From Clostridia bacterium (GTDB lineage Bacteria > Bacillota_A > Clostridia > Oscillospirales > CAG-272), in NCBI GenBank assembly GCA_017935805.1, contig JAGBGV010000179.1, positions 1 to 21,384 on the forward strand: DNA of 21,384 nt, read 5' to 3'. The position numbers and the translations under genes are program-made. The notes beneath the pieces were generated by a model that ran no database searches, was not told where the DNA came from, and saw only the letters and a list, made by a program, of their open reading frames with translations. This document shows positions 13,813-21,108 of this stretch, piece after piece (the first letter of the stretch is position 1; each line of letters opens with the position of its first letter).

Positions 13813-15048
13813 ATGAATGAAAAAATGCTTAAGGAATATGCCCGCCTTATAGTTGAGGTAGGCATCAATGTACAGAAGGGTCAGCGACTTGTTATCAACT
13901 GCCCCGTTGAATGTGCGCAGTTTGGACGTATGCTCACCACCGCAGCTTATGATGTTGGCGCAAAGGACGTTCTTCTCAACTGGCGCGACGACTATATCAA
14001 CCGCGAGCACTGGCTCAAGGCAGACGACTCCGTGTTCGACAGCGTACATCCCTGGGATGCACAGAAGAGCCTCACTCTCGCAAAGGAAGGTGCAGGTTTT
14101 ATCTCCATCGCAGCATCCAATCCCGAAAATCTCCGCGGTGTTGACCCCGAGAGACTCCGCAGATACGATGTTGCTGTTGGCCGCGACATGAAGGAATCCT
14201 CCCAACTGATGATGTCCAACTACTGCCCTTGGTGCGTAGTTTCCATTCCGATCATCTCCTGGGCAAAGAAAGTATTCCCCGATCTTTCAGAGGACGCCGC
14301 AATGGACAGACTTTGGACAGAGATCTTCAATGCCGTTCGTATTACCGAAGACGGTGACGCTGTAGCCGCATGGAGAGATCACTGCAATAATCTTGAAACC
14401 CGCTCTGCTAAACTGAATGAGTACAACTTCAAATCCCTCCGCTACACCAACTCTCTCGGCACTGATCTGACAGTAGGCATGCCCGATGAGCACGTTTGGA
14501 TGGCAGGCGGCGACACCTCAAAAGCAGGCATCAAGTTCGTTGCGAATATGCCTACAGAGGAGATCTTCTCCGCACCCAAAAAGGATGACGTAAACGGTGT
14601 GCTATATGCATCCAAGCCTCTCAACCTTCGTGGAAATATCGTAGACGGTATCAAGCTCACATTCAAGGACGGTCGCATCGTTGACATTCACGCTGATCAG
14701 GGTGAGGACATCCTCCGCGCGGCTATTGAAACTGACGAAGGCTCTCACTACCTCGGAGAGATCGCACTTGTACCCTACGATTCACCCATTTCAAACAGCG
14801 GAGTGCTCTTCTTCAACACTCTCTTTGATGAAAATGCATCCTGCCATTTCGCATTCGGTGAAGCTTATCCTTCCTGCGTAAAGGGTGGAGACGACCTCCC
14901 GATGGAAGAGCTCCTGAAGCGTGGAATCAACGCTGACAGCTCACAGCACGTTGACTTCATGGTTGGTACTGCCGACCTTTCCATCGTTGGTACAACTCAC
15001 GACGGTCGCGAGATCCCCGTATTCGTTGACGGCAACTTCGTTATTTGA
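13813..15048 (+). CDS. aminopeptidase of the M29 family (AmpS/PepS/AmpT type)
   Basis: From the ATG at 13813 the protein is 411 aa, the usual length. The metal ligands known for family M29 fall at the expected places: Glu250 (NMPTEE), Glu316 (LGEIAL), His345 (SCHFAFG), and His379 and Asp381 (SQHVDFMVG). This numbering agreement and the GGAGA 8 nt upstream favour 13813 over the ATG at 13798, which overlaps that site. It is a cytoplasmic metallo-aminopeptidase that removes N-terminal residues from peptides. There is no signal peptide. It lies between the TPR-like gene and the ComEC-type gene, and its stop is 4 bp before the next ATG. Confidence 0.93.
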   Translation: MNEKMLKEYARLIVEVGINVQKGQRLVINCPVECAQFGRMLTTAAYDVGAKDVLLNWRDDYINREHWLKADDSVFDSVHPWDAQKSLTLAKEGAGFISIAASNPENLRGVDPERLRRYDVAVGRDMKESSQLMMSNYCPWCVVSIPIISWAKKVFPDLSEDAAMDRLWTEIFNAVRITEDGDAVAAWRDHCNNLETRSAKLNEYNFKSLRYTNSLGTDLTVGMPDEHVWMAGGDTSKAGIKFVANMPTEEIFSAPKKDDVNGVLYASKPLNLRGNIVDGIKLTFKDGRIVDIHADQGEDILRAAIETDEGSHYLGEIALVPYDSPISNSGVLFFNTLFDENASCHFAFGEAYPSCVKGGDDLPMEELLKRGINADSSQHVDFMVGTADLSIVGTTHDGREIPVFVDGNFVI

Positions 15049-15052
15049 CATA

Positions 15053-15961
15053 ATGGCTAAAAGAAAACACAAGTCCCCCGTCTCGCCCTTGAAACGGGGG
15101 ATCACCATTTCAGCGCTTGCGTTGCTGATAGTCCTCGCCTCAGTCTACTGCATAGTCGCCTATCGAAAAACAGGAACGCTTTTTCCTACTCGCGAGCTAT
15201 TCGATGGGCTGCCGACTCTCCATTTCGTCGATGTTGGCCAAGGCGACTGCACTCTCGTTACATACAAGGGAGATACGGTGCTTATTGATGCCGGAACTGT
15301 GGGAAGAGGCATGACAACGGCAGAATATGTGCGGATGTACGCGCCTGTTGTGGACTACTTCATCATTACTCACCCTCATGAAGATCACATGGGTGGCGCG
15401 CCTTTCGTTTTCGATGCGGTAAAGGTGGAGAATCTCGTCCTGTCAACTGATACGGTAATGGACGAGTTTTATATTGAAACTCTCGCTTTGGCATATGAAG
15501 AGGGCACGAACATCATTTATCTTGACGATGCTGCAAAGTTCCAAGTTGGTGAGATCAGTATTACAATTCTCGACACGTTTGGTGTGGAATACGATGATCT
15601 TAATGACGCCAGCATGATCACGAGAATAGATGTGCCGGGCACTTCTCTGCTCGTTACAGGAGATGCCGAAAAGGCTGCTGAGGTGTATGCACTCGAGCAC
15701 AACGATCTCGCTCTGCTTGACTGCGATATTCTCAAGGTGGGGCATCACGGCTCGTCTACATCAACCACAGATGATTTTCTCGCCGCAGTTTCTCCGGAAA
15801 TATGCGTTATCTCCTGCGGAAGAAATAATTCTTACGGTCATCCATCAAACGAGGTAGTAACACGCATAGAAGAATACGGTGCAGTCATTCACAGAACTGA
15901 TACCGAAGGGACTGTGATCCTGCGCGGCAAAAAGCAAAGTTTTTACAACTACACTAAATAA
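15053..15961 (+). CDS. ComEC/Rec2-type metallo-beta-lactamase-fold hydrolase, N-terminally anchored
   Basis: The chosen start gives 302 aa. A longer frame from 14921 overlaps the aminopeptidase out of frame and is rejected. A basic N-terminus (MAKRKHKSP) and one hydrophobic helix (~17-37) form a signal anchor or uncleaved signal, so the domain is outside the membrane. It carries HFVDVGQGD (57-65), the metal motif HPHEDH (107-112), a GDAE strand and GHHGSS, as in the C-terminal domain of ComEC and stand-alone homologues. ComEC relatives are thought to process DNA during uptake, but stand-alone members have mixed or unknown substrates. No clear ribosome binding site precedes the ATG, which lies 4 bp after the aminopeptidase stop, so translation is probably coupled. 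Confidence 0.85.
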   Translation: MAKRKHKSPVSPLKRGITISALALLIVLASVYCIVAYRKTGTLFPTRELFDGLPTLHFVDVGQGDCTLVTYKGDTVLIDAGTVGRGMTTAEYVRMYAPVVDYFIITHPHEDHMGGAPFVFDAVKVENLVLSTDTVMDEFYIETLALAYEEGTNIIYLDDAAKFQVGEISITILDTFGVEYDDLNDASMITRIDVPGTSLLVTGDAEKAAEVYALEHNDLALLDCDILKVGHHGSSTSTTDDFLAAVSPEICVISCGRNNSYGHPSNEVVTRIEEYGAVIHRTDTEGTVILRGKKQSFYNYTK

Positions 15962-15975
15962 AAACAACTAATATA

Positions 15976-16028
15976 AAAGCCTCCCGCGGGGCAGTTGACG
16001 GCAAAATATCCGTCTTGCGGGAGGCTTT
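15976..16028. terminator. terminator between the ComEC-type gene and spo0A
   Basis: AAAGCCTCCCGC (15976-15987) pairs perfectly with GCGGGAGGCTTT (16017-16028). An inner GACGG/CCGTC stem sits in the loop. The minus strand has TTTTAT after the stem, 10 nt past the spo0A stop; the plus strand tract is broken (TTTGGGTTTGG). It serves both convergent units. Confidence 0.82.
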
Positions 16029-16037
16029 GGGTTTGGC

Positions 16038-16817
16038 TTATTTAATCTTGTACTTCAGTCGGAGATTGTCCGCAATCATGGCGATAAACTCGCTGTTTGT
16101 GGGTTTTCCCCGGCTGTTTTGTATTGTATATCCGAAGTATGAGTTCAGAGTATCCACATCTCCTCTGTCCCATGCAACCTCAATGGCATGCCGGATCGCA
16201 CGCTCTACTCTTGAAGTTGTAGTCTGATACTTTTTCGCAACGGACGGATACAGTATTTTCGTTACGGAGTTGATTATATCACAGTCGAAGATTGTCATAA
16301 GTATAGCAGTGCGGAGATACTGATAACCCTTGATATGTGCAGGAACACCGATCTGATGAATTATGCGAGTTACCTGCGTTTCTATATCGTGGGACTTGTC
16401 CTCGTCTCCGTTCACATCGCTGTGATCAGAAGAAGCGTGATTCATCGCTCCGCGATTTTTCAGTATTGTCTCAATTCCACTGCAAAGAGACTCGTAATCA
16501 ATTGGTTTTGTCAAGCACAAGGATGCACCGCTACGGTTTGCCTCCATCAGCACGCTTGGTGTGGATACCTGTGTAAGTATGATAAATGACGGCATGTTCT
16601 TACCGGATTCATTCGCCTTGGAAATGAGCGCAAGCCCGTCAACTGACCAAAGGTCCGCAATAACTATGCTGTAGCTCTGTCTGCTGATTGCGCGAAGTGC
16701 CTCGTCAGCGCTTTTTGCTTCATCTACAGTTGCCCCTCTCGCTGACAACAATTCTCTGCAGCGATATCTGATCTCGTTGTTTTCGTCAGCTATAAGTATT
16801 CTTGTATCCATGTCCAT
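16038..16817 (-). CDS. spo0A: sporulation master regulator Spo0A
   Basis: The C-terminal ~110 residues are unmistakably the Spo0A DNA-binding domain: [44 protein letters not shown] and [14 protein letters not shown]. The N-terminal receiver keeps the acidic pair (Asp11, Glu12), the phospho-acceptor Asp55, Thr82 and Lys104. The loop after Asp55 reads DLWSVDG, two residues shorter than the usual D-x-x-M-P-x-x-D-G and without the M-P. The start at 16817 has GGAG 9 nt upstream; the in-frame ATG at 16832 sits too close to its GAAAGG. The length is 259 aa. Phosphorylated Spo0A binds 0A boxes and starts sporulation. It is monocistronic with its own promoter. Confidence 0.96.
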   Translation of the reverse strand: MDMDTRILIADENNEIRYRCRELLSARGATVDEAKSADEALRAISRQSYSIVIADLWSVDGLALISKANESGKNMPSFIILTQVSTPSVLMEANRSGASLCLTKPIDYESLCSGIETILKNRGAMNHASSDHSDVNGDEDKSHDIETQVTRIIHQIGVPAHIKGYQYLRTAILMTIFDCDIINSVTKILYPSVAKKYQTTTSRVERAIRHAIEVAWDRGDVDTLNSYFGYTIQNSRGKPTNSEFIAMIADNLRLKYKIK

Positions 16818-16854
16818 TTTTCGTGTCTCCATGCCTTTCTTGTTTTATCTAATT

Positions 16855-16891
16855 GTAAATATTTACCATTTGTCGGTGAATATATTTTACC
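16855..16891. promoter_or_regulatory. inverted-repeat cluster over the spo0A promoter
   Basis: A perfect 12-bp palindrome GTAAATATTTAC lies at 16855-16866. Half-sites TTTACC (16862-16867), GGTGAA (16875-16880) and TTTACC (16886-16891) overlap the predicted start and -10 box. TTTGTCGG at 16869-16876 partly matches a 0A box, so self-control is possible. Confidence 0.35.
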
Positions 16892-16912
16892 ATAATTTTC
16901 CAAGAAATGCAA
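16884..16912 (-). promoter_or_regulatory. predicted sigma-A promoter of spo0A
   Basis: On the minus strand TTGCAT (16907-16912), 17-bp spacer, TAAAAT (16884-16889). The leader is ~60 nt. I did not find a convincing sigma-H promoter beside it. Confidence 0.55.
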
Positions 16913-16978
16913 GTGCGACCGCGCATAAATAATTTACAAAAATTACCATATAAAATTGGTGATAATTTACAGTTTTGC

Positions 16979-17407
16979 CTATTTTGCCGTAATCGTCTCA
17001 TCCACCTGTTCTCTTTTTTCAAGGAACAGAAACATCTTTCTCACCCAATCAGAGAAAAAGCAAGCGGGAACCGATAGCATAAACCATGCTAAAGTAAATA
17101 CAGGACAAACCTGACCAAGAATATTTCCGGGCTCTGCAGAATAATCCCATACGTCAAGCCGCAAAATGATATTTACCACCACTCCCACAAGAAATTCCAC
17201 CGCAGTTATTCCAAGGCTGCAAAGGATCCACCGAACTATTCTGCTTACCCGCTGCATACCATGGTTAATCCAGTGAATCATCAGTAAGCACACACCCCCG
17301 GTGAGCGTCATGCTCGGGTGAGTATATCCTCTCCACAATAGTTCGATGATTCCGTAGGTCGCCCCTCCGAACAGCGCGATACACAAATATTCCATTTTTC
17401 TGAACAT
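16979..17407 (-). CDS. PF06541-type ("putative ABC-transporter type IV") membrane protein
   Basis: The protein is 142 aa from the ATG at 17407; a GTG three codons upstream lies inside the ribosome binding site. Four membrane helices are likely, near 6-25, 33-50, 56-80 and 100-120. The conserved pattern YGIIELLWRGYTHPSMTLTGG, ITAVEFLVGVVVN, LDVWDYS and PGNILGQVCP matches the small membrane family named ABC-transporter type IV in databases. Despite that name no transport function is proven. Its ribosome binding site (GGGGTGATT) lies in the 3' arm of a strong hairpin at 17410-17451, so translation or read-through from the flotillin operon may be controlled. It lies last in the flotillin gene run. 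Confidence 0.78.
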   Translation of the reverse strand: MFRKMEYLCIALFGGATYGIIELLWRGYTHPSMTLTGGVCLLMIHWINHGMQRVSRIVRWILCSLGITAVEFLVGVVVNIILRLDVWDYSAEPGNILGQVCPVFTLAWFMLSVPACFFSDWVRKMFLFLEKREQVDETITAK

Positions 17408-17409
17408 AA

Positions 17410-17451
17410 AAATCACCCCTTGTATGGTTTAGCCACATCAAAGGGTGATTT
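17410..17451 (-). terminator. hairpin after the flotillin gene that overlaps the next gene's ribosome binding site
   Basis: On the minus strand AAATCACCCTT (17441-17451) pairs with the GGGGTGATTT arm (17410-17419), with an inner TGTGG/CCATA stem. TTTTT follows and leads straight into the ATG at 17407. It may end flotillin transcription, hide the next gene's ribosome binding site, or both. Confidence 0.6.
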
Positions 17452-17490
17452 ATTCATATTAAGCTATCTTAAGCTTGATTGCCCGGGGAA

Positions 17491-18963
17491 TTATGCCTGC
17501 TCTTCGTCAACAACAGGAGAAGCGGGAGCCTCGATCATGTTGGCAAATTCCTCATCGGTGATCTCCGCTGCGGGCTTCTTCTCTCCAAGATATGAGGGAA
17601 GCTGCATGCCTGCCATGTCAAACATTTCAGCGAGAGGCGGAATGCTCTTGTAAAGTCCGGAGATGAAGTCAGCAGTTGTACTCTTGCCGCCGTCAGACTT
17701 TGCGCCGCTATCCCAAACAGTGATCTTGTCGATCTGGAGATTCTTGATAGCGTCAACCTGAATGCGTGTGATCTCTTCAAGCTTATCAGCGATCATCAGC
17801 TTAACTGCAGAGTCAGCGTCACCGCCTGCAGACTTAACGATCTCTGCAAAACCTTCAGCCTGCTTTGTGAGCATCTGCTTAAGACCGTCAGCCTCAGCCT
17901 GCATCTTCATAAGTGTAGCGTCTGCTTCACCCTTTGCACGGCGGCGGATCTGTTCAGCCTCAGCCTCTGCTTCAAGTTCTTTCTTCTTACGCTCGATCTC
18001 TGTCTTTACGATTACGTCAGCTTCAAGCTTAGCCTGCTCATAGTGTGCTCTCGCTTCTTCAGCGCTCTTCTGTGCGTCGAAGGATTCCTGCTGAGCCTTT
18101 GCCTTTGCGATGTTTTCAGCAGCCGTAGCACGCTTCATAGCTTCTGCCTCGCGCTCACGTCTTGTAGCGTCGGAGTCAGCAACTCTTGCCTTCGCTTCGT
18201 TTTCACCTGTGATAGCCTCTGCATCGGACTTGGATACGGAGATTCTCATATCACGGTCAGCCTCAGCCGCACCGATAGAACCTACGCGGTCAGCTTCAGC
18301 AACGGATACCTTCGCATCGTTGATAGCCTTGGAAGCAGCTTCCTTACCGAGAGCGATGATATATCCGGATTCGTCGGTAATATCTGTTACGTTTACGTTG
18401 ATGAGTCGGAGACCGATCTTCTTAAGCTCTGTCTCAACGTTGGATGAAACCGCTTCAAGGAACTTGTCACGGTCAGAGTTGATCTCCTCGATGTCCATTG
18501 TTGCGATGATAAGACGCATCTGACCGAAGATGATATCCTCAGCGATCTGCTTGATCTCCTCAATTCTCATGCCGAGAAGTCTTTCTGCCGCGTTCTGCAT
18601 TACACCTGTTTCGGTGGAGATACCAACTGTAAAACGGGAAGGAACGTCAACACGGATATTCTGCTTTGAGAGTGCGTTACGAAGGTCAACGGAAATGGAC
18701 ATGGGAGTCAAGTCAAGGTATTCATAAGCCTGTACAACGGGCCAAATGAATGACGCTCCACCGTGGATACATTTAGCGCTTCTCTGCTGACCGTCCTGTG
18801 TCTGTCCTACCTTACCATAGATAACGAGGATCTTGTCGGAGGGGCATTTTCTGTATCTGGACAGTACAACGATAACCGTTGTAAGTACCAGAAGCACGAT
18901 AACGCAAACGAGCAGTACTACGTTTGAACTGATGCCGCCTGCTGCCGAAAGTAAAGTTCTCAT
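17491..18963 (-). CDS. flotillin-like SPFH-domain protein (FloT/YuaG type)
   Basis: The 490-aa protein has one N-terminal membrane segment (~13-36), then an SPFH/band-7 domain (~38-215, from CPSDKILVIYGKVG to NVNVTDITDESGYI). A long Ala/Glu-rich coiled-coil region follows (~220-390, with repeated AEA steps such as AEADRVGSIGAAEADRDMRI). The C-terminal ~100 residues contain the FAEIVKSAGG and ITVWDSG segments typical of flotillins, and an acidic tail. Flotillins oligomerise at membrane microdomains and affect fluidity, secretion and kinase signalling. The NfeD-like partner gene lies two genes upstream in the same operon, as in Bacillus yuaF-floT, but with an extra membrane gene between. AAGGAG lies 8 nt before the ATG. 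Confidence 0.94.
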   Translation of the reverse strand: MRTLLSAAGGISSNVVLLVCVIVLLVLTTVIVVLSRYRKCPSDKILVIYGKVGQTQDGQQRSAKCIHGGASFIWPVVQAYEYLDLTPMSISVDLRNALSKQNIRVDVPSRFTVGISTETGVMQNAAERLLGMRIEEIKQIAEDIIFGQMRLIIATMDIEEINSDRDKFLEAVSSNVETELKKIGLRLINVNVTDITDESGYIIALGKEAASKAINDAKVSVAEADRVGSIGAAEADRDMRISVSKSDAEAITGENEAKARVADSDATRREREAEAMKRATAAENIAKAKAQQESFDAQKSAEEARAHYEQAKLEADVIVKTEIERKKKELEAEAEAEQIRRRAKGEADATLMKMQAEADGLKQMLTKQAEGFAEIVKSAGGDADSAVKLMIADKLEEITRIQVDAIKNLQIDKITVWDSGAKSDGGKSTTADFISGLYKSIPPLAEMFDMAGMQLPSYLGEKKPAAEITDEEFANMIEAPASPVVDEEQA

Positions 18964-18991
18964 AGTTTTTCTCCTTTTGATGTATAGAATT

Positions 18992-19525
18992 TTATTTTTG
19001 TTCGGATGTTATTTCTGCTCTGACACGGCGCCGCTTTTTACTGCCGCTCACGTGCCCCAACATCATTGCAGGTATATACGGAAGGGTGTGTATCATAAGG
19101 GAGAGGAACATTTCAGACCCGTAGCCATTAGCAAGTTCCTTTAATCCCAATGAAAGATCCCCGGTCATTATTCCTGCCAGCATTGCCACGCTTGTTGCTG
19201 AACCAAGAGTCCTGTATCTAAAAACCACAGTGAGCACAACATCGGTCAACCATGCCAGCAATATTGCAATTATTTGATCTTTGTCAATAAGCTTTTCATT
19301 CTTTCTGTTGTAATCATATCCTGATTTTCTGAATGAAAAGAATAGAAGCAAAATATCTGAAATAAACCAGATTATTATATACAAAGATCTCTCGACAATA
19401 GACTCAGGCTCAAAAAAACGAACAAACGTTGTTGAAACGCAAGTTATTCCTAACGCTAACAATGCAAAACCGAGTACCCGCACTGTGTGAAAGAAATATA
19501 ACGATTTCAAGTCACTTTTCATCAT
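18992..19525 (-). CDS. unknown multi-pass membrane protein between NfeD and flotillin
   Basis: The 177-aa protein is not recognised. It has about five hydrophobic segments near 15-36, 46-65, 83-103, 106-122 and 141-158. A basic, lysine-rich loop lies at ~66-80 (SFRKSGYDYNRKNEKLIDKD), and the C-terminus is strongly basic (SGSKKRRRVRAE). Its ATG overlaps the NfeD stop by four bases (ATGA), so translation is coupled; the flotillin gene starts 28 bp downstream. That tight packing suggests a role in the same membrane complex or microdomain, but nothing in the sequence gives a catalytic function. A second ATG directly follows the first, leaving the start uncertain by one codon. Confidence 0.75.
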   Translation of the reverse strand: MMKSDLKSLYFFHTVRVLGFALLALGITCVSTTFVRFFEPESIVERSLYIIIWFISDILLLFFSFRKSGYDYNRKNEKLIDKDQIIAILLAWLTDVVLTVVFRYRTLGSATSVAMLAGIMTGDLSLGLKELANGYGSEMFLSLMIHTLPYIPAMMLGHVSGSKKRRRVRAEITSEQK

Positions 19526-20094
19526 TTTATCGGCTCGACCACCACAACGCTGTTTTCGTCCGTTGCAACGATGCGAACACTCTCACCTGTTGCGATCTTG
19601 CGGTCTGCATTTGTCATGGCAGTAACCTCAAGAAATCTCTCCTGAAGTGTGATGTTGATCTTTCCGGCGCCCTGCATATTCGGCGGGATAGGAATATACA
19701 CCGTACCAACTCTGCCGATAGCTCTGCCGAGATCGATGTTTCCGCTTGCCTGCAGCTTTGACGCAAGCTTCATTATATATGCAATACCAACAAGCGCAAG
19801 GAAACCGAATGCGACTGAAAGAAGAATAGTCACCCAGATGTTGATGCCCGCCTCATGCATTACAAGACCGCTCCAGCCGCCAACCGCTGCCATTGCCATA
19901 ATGCCTCTGATGGAGAAGAGGGCCATTCCGTCGCTGCCGTCAATGTCAACGTCCGGTCCGTCTATGTCAACATCGTCATCCCCAAAGCCGAAGAACAGCA
20001 TGACAGTCTGCACTACCAGCACAAGAGTTGCAGGAATTGCGATAAGTGCGAATATCTGTCCTACAAGATCCATGTTATTCCACCACTGAATCAT
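19522..20094 (-). CDS. NfeD-like membrane protein (YuaF type)
   Basis: The 190-aa protein has three membrane helices, at about 10-35, 62-81 and 86-112. An acidic loop between the first two repeats DVDIDG twice. The C-terminal ~70 residues form the beta-rich OB-fold domain of the NfeD family (GRVGTVYIPI, ITLQERFLEVTAMT, GESVRIVATDENSVVVVEPI). It lacks the long ClpP-like protease domain, so it belongs to the short class that pairs with flotillins. In Bacillus, YuaF works with FloT at membrane microdomains. AAGGAGG lies 7 nt before the ATG. It lies 34 bp after the DUF1836 gene and overlaps the next gene by 4 bp. Confidence 0.88.
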   Translation of the reverse strand: MIQWWNNMDLVGQIFALIAIPATLVLVVQTVMLFFGFGDDDVDIDGPDVDIDGSDGMALFSIRGIMAMAAVGGWSGLVMHEAGINIWVTILLSVAFGFLALVGIAYIMKLASKLQASGNIDLGRAIGRVGTVYIPIPPNMQGAGKINITLQERFLEVTAMTNADRKIATGESVRIVATDENSVVVVEPIK

Positions 20095-20128
20095 ATGAAA
20101 GCCTCCTTAATAAATGTCGTATGCATTA

Positions 20129-20710
20129 TCATCGTCCCAGCGCATCTGTCAGATCATCCGCGCGGGATTTGAGCATCGCTGCATAATATGAAATAACGAT
20201 TATTCTGATAACGCTTGATATCCTGCGTTTTGCGCCGCCGACACGTTCGCTGTAGTCGGAAAGCACCGTTCCGATTGCCTCATCAATACCGTGAACTCCG
20301 GCAGAATCAGGATCGGATATTGCGGCAAGCACTCTGCAGATGTAATCATACAGCAAGCTTTCCTGTATGATCTCATCCTCGGGATCATTGCCGTTTACAT
20401 AAGTCAGCAGGTAAATTATCCTTGACAGCTGCATCGTATCGCGGAGCATATTGATGATTAGGATTCTCGCCAGATGCTCCTTACTGTACGCTTTTTTTGT
20501 GGGACTCTGCACCCAGCCGCGCTTGAGCCAATTCTGCAAGGTCGTGCCGTCAATCCCCGTGATCTCGCGTATCTGAGCAAGCATTATCCCGTCGGTGATA
20601 TAGAACACCTTGTCGAGAAACTCCAGACCTGTCACGCCGCCCATTTTATCAAGTGGAAATAAAGTCCCGGGTATGTTTTCTGTTCTTGATAAAGATTTGA
20701 TAAAGCACAC
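20129..20710 (-). CDS. DUF1836-domain protein with MerR-like helix-turn-helix
   Basis: The 193-aa frame holds a DUF1836 domain. A MerR-like DNA-binding segment is visible (AQIREITGIDGTTLQNWLKRGWVQSP-, split here at the family's W-x-x-R-G-W step), then a helical region with SKEHLARILIINMLRDTMQLSRI. The family is widespread in Firmicutes and presumed regulatory. It heads the NfeD-flotillin operon, suggesting it controls or serves membrane-microdomain genes; this is inference. The start is uncertain. The frame begins at GTG 20710, which abuts the strong AGAGGAGG site, while the ideal start distance falls on ATC (20701). The first ATG is at 20644, without a ribosome binding site, and would give 171 aa. 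Confidence 0.8.
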   Translation of the reverse strand: MCFIKSLSRTENIPGTLFPLDKMGGVTGLEFLDKVFYITDGIMLAQIREITGIDGTTLQNWLKRGWVQSPTKKAYSKEHLARILIINMLRDTMQLSRIIYLLTYVNGNDPEDEIIQESLLYDYICRVLAAISDPDSAGVHGIDEAIGTVLSDYSERVGGAKRRISSVIRIIVISYYAAMLKSRADDLTDALGR

Positions 20711-20906
20711 CTCCTCTGATTTTTGTTTGTAATAGTACTTCTGTACGCTTTCATACTGTAGAGTGGAAATATATCATTTACATTATACACTACCGTCGAA
20801 AACATTGCAAGACACACGCTGACATTGATGTTCTCGGACATGTATAAAAAGTAGTCTTTTATCAAGTTTTTATAACATCAAGTCTCCGCGTCATCTCTTT
20901 ATCAAG
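20644..20906. repeat. cluster of TTGATAAA-type repeats around the DUF1836 gene start
   Basis: On the plus strand CTTGATAAAG (20685-20694) and TTTGATAAAG (20696-20705) lie in tandem. The reverse form TTTATCAAG occurs at 20644-20653 (as TTTTATCAAG), 20855-20866 and 20896-20906, with a shorter ATCAAG at 20877-20882. They bracket the promoter and could be regulator sites. Confidence 0.3.
20782..20810 (-). promoter_or_regulatory. promoter of the DUF1836-NfeD-flotillin operon
   Basis: On the minus strand TTGCAA (20805-20810), 17-bp spacer, TATAAT (20782-20787). The leader is about 65 nt. No other promoter is evident before the flotillin gene. Confidence 0.68.
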
Positions 20907-21046
20907 ATTATACCATGCAGTCACCCGACTGTCAATAAGTTTCATCAAATTTTAATGATAATATTTTGTAATTTAATAAAACACACATTTTTTTAATAAA
21001 ATTGCAAAAAATGGAGTAAAATCACCTAAAAAAATGAAGAAAACGC
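20811..21046. other. AT-rich intergenic stretch
   Basis: The gap between the divergent DUF1836 and AraC-type genes runs 20711-21108. This inner part is AT-rich and holds parts of the TTGATAAA repeat cluster at its left end, but I see no gene, RNA or strong hairpin in the rest. Confidence 0.5.
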
Positions 21047-21075
21047 TTGAAATCTGAAGAATGATGTAGTATAAT
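21047..21075 (+). promoter_or_regulatory. promoter of the AraC-type regulator gene
   Basis: TTGAAA (21047-21052), 17-bp spacer, TATAAT (21070-21075). GGGGAGGTG at 21096-21104 precedes the ATG at 21109. Confidence 0.75.
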
Positions 21076-21108
21076 TGAGTTTGTCACGTCTTTTGGGGAG
21101 GTGAAATT

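Noticed and set aside
13696..14205. 169-aa minus-strand frame inside the aminopeptidase region
   Set aside because: It is antisense to two well-supported genes, with no ribosome binding site and no recognisable domain.
14921..15052. Longer start for the ComEC-type protein
   Set aside because: The extension overlaps the end of the aminopeptidase out of frame; a signal-anchor helix begins right after the ATG at 15053.
17535..18523. Several overlapping open frames opposite or beside the flotillin gene
   Set aside because: They arise from the repetitive Ala/Glu-rich coding sequence, have no ribosome binding sites and show low-complexity Ser/Ala/Cys-rich translations.
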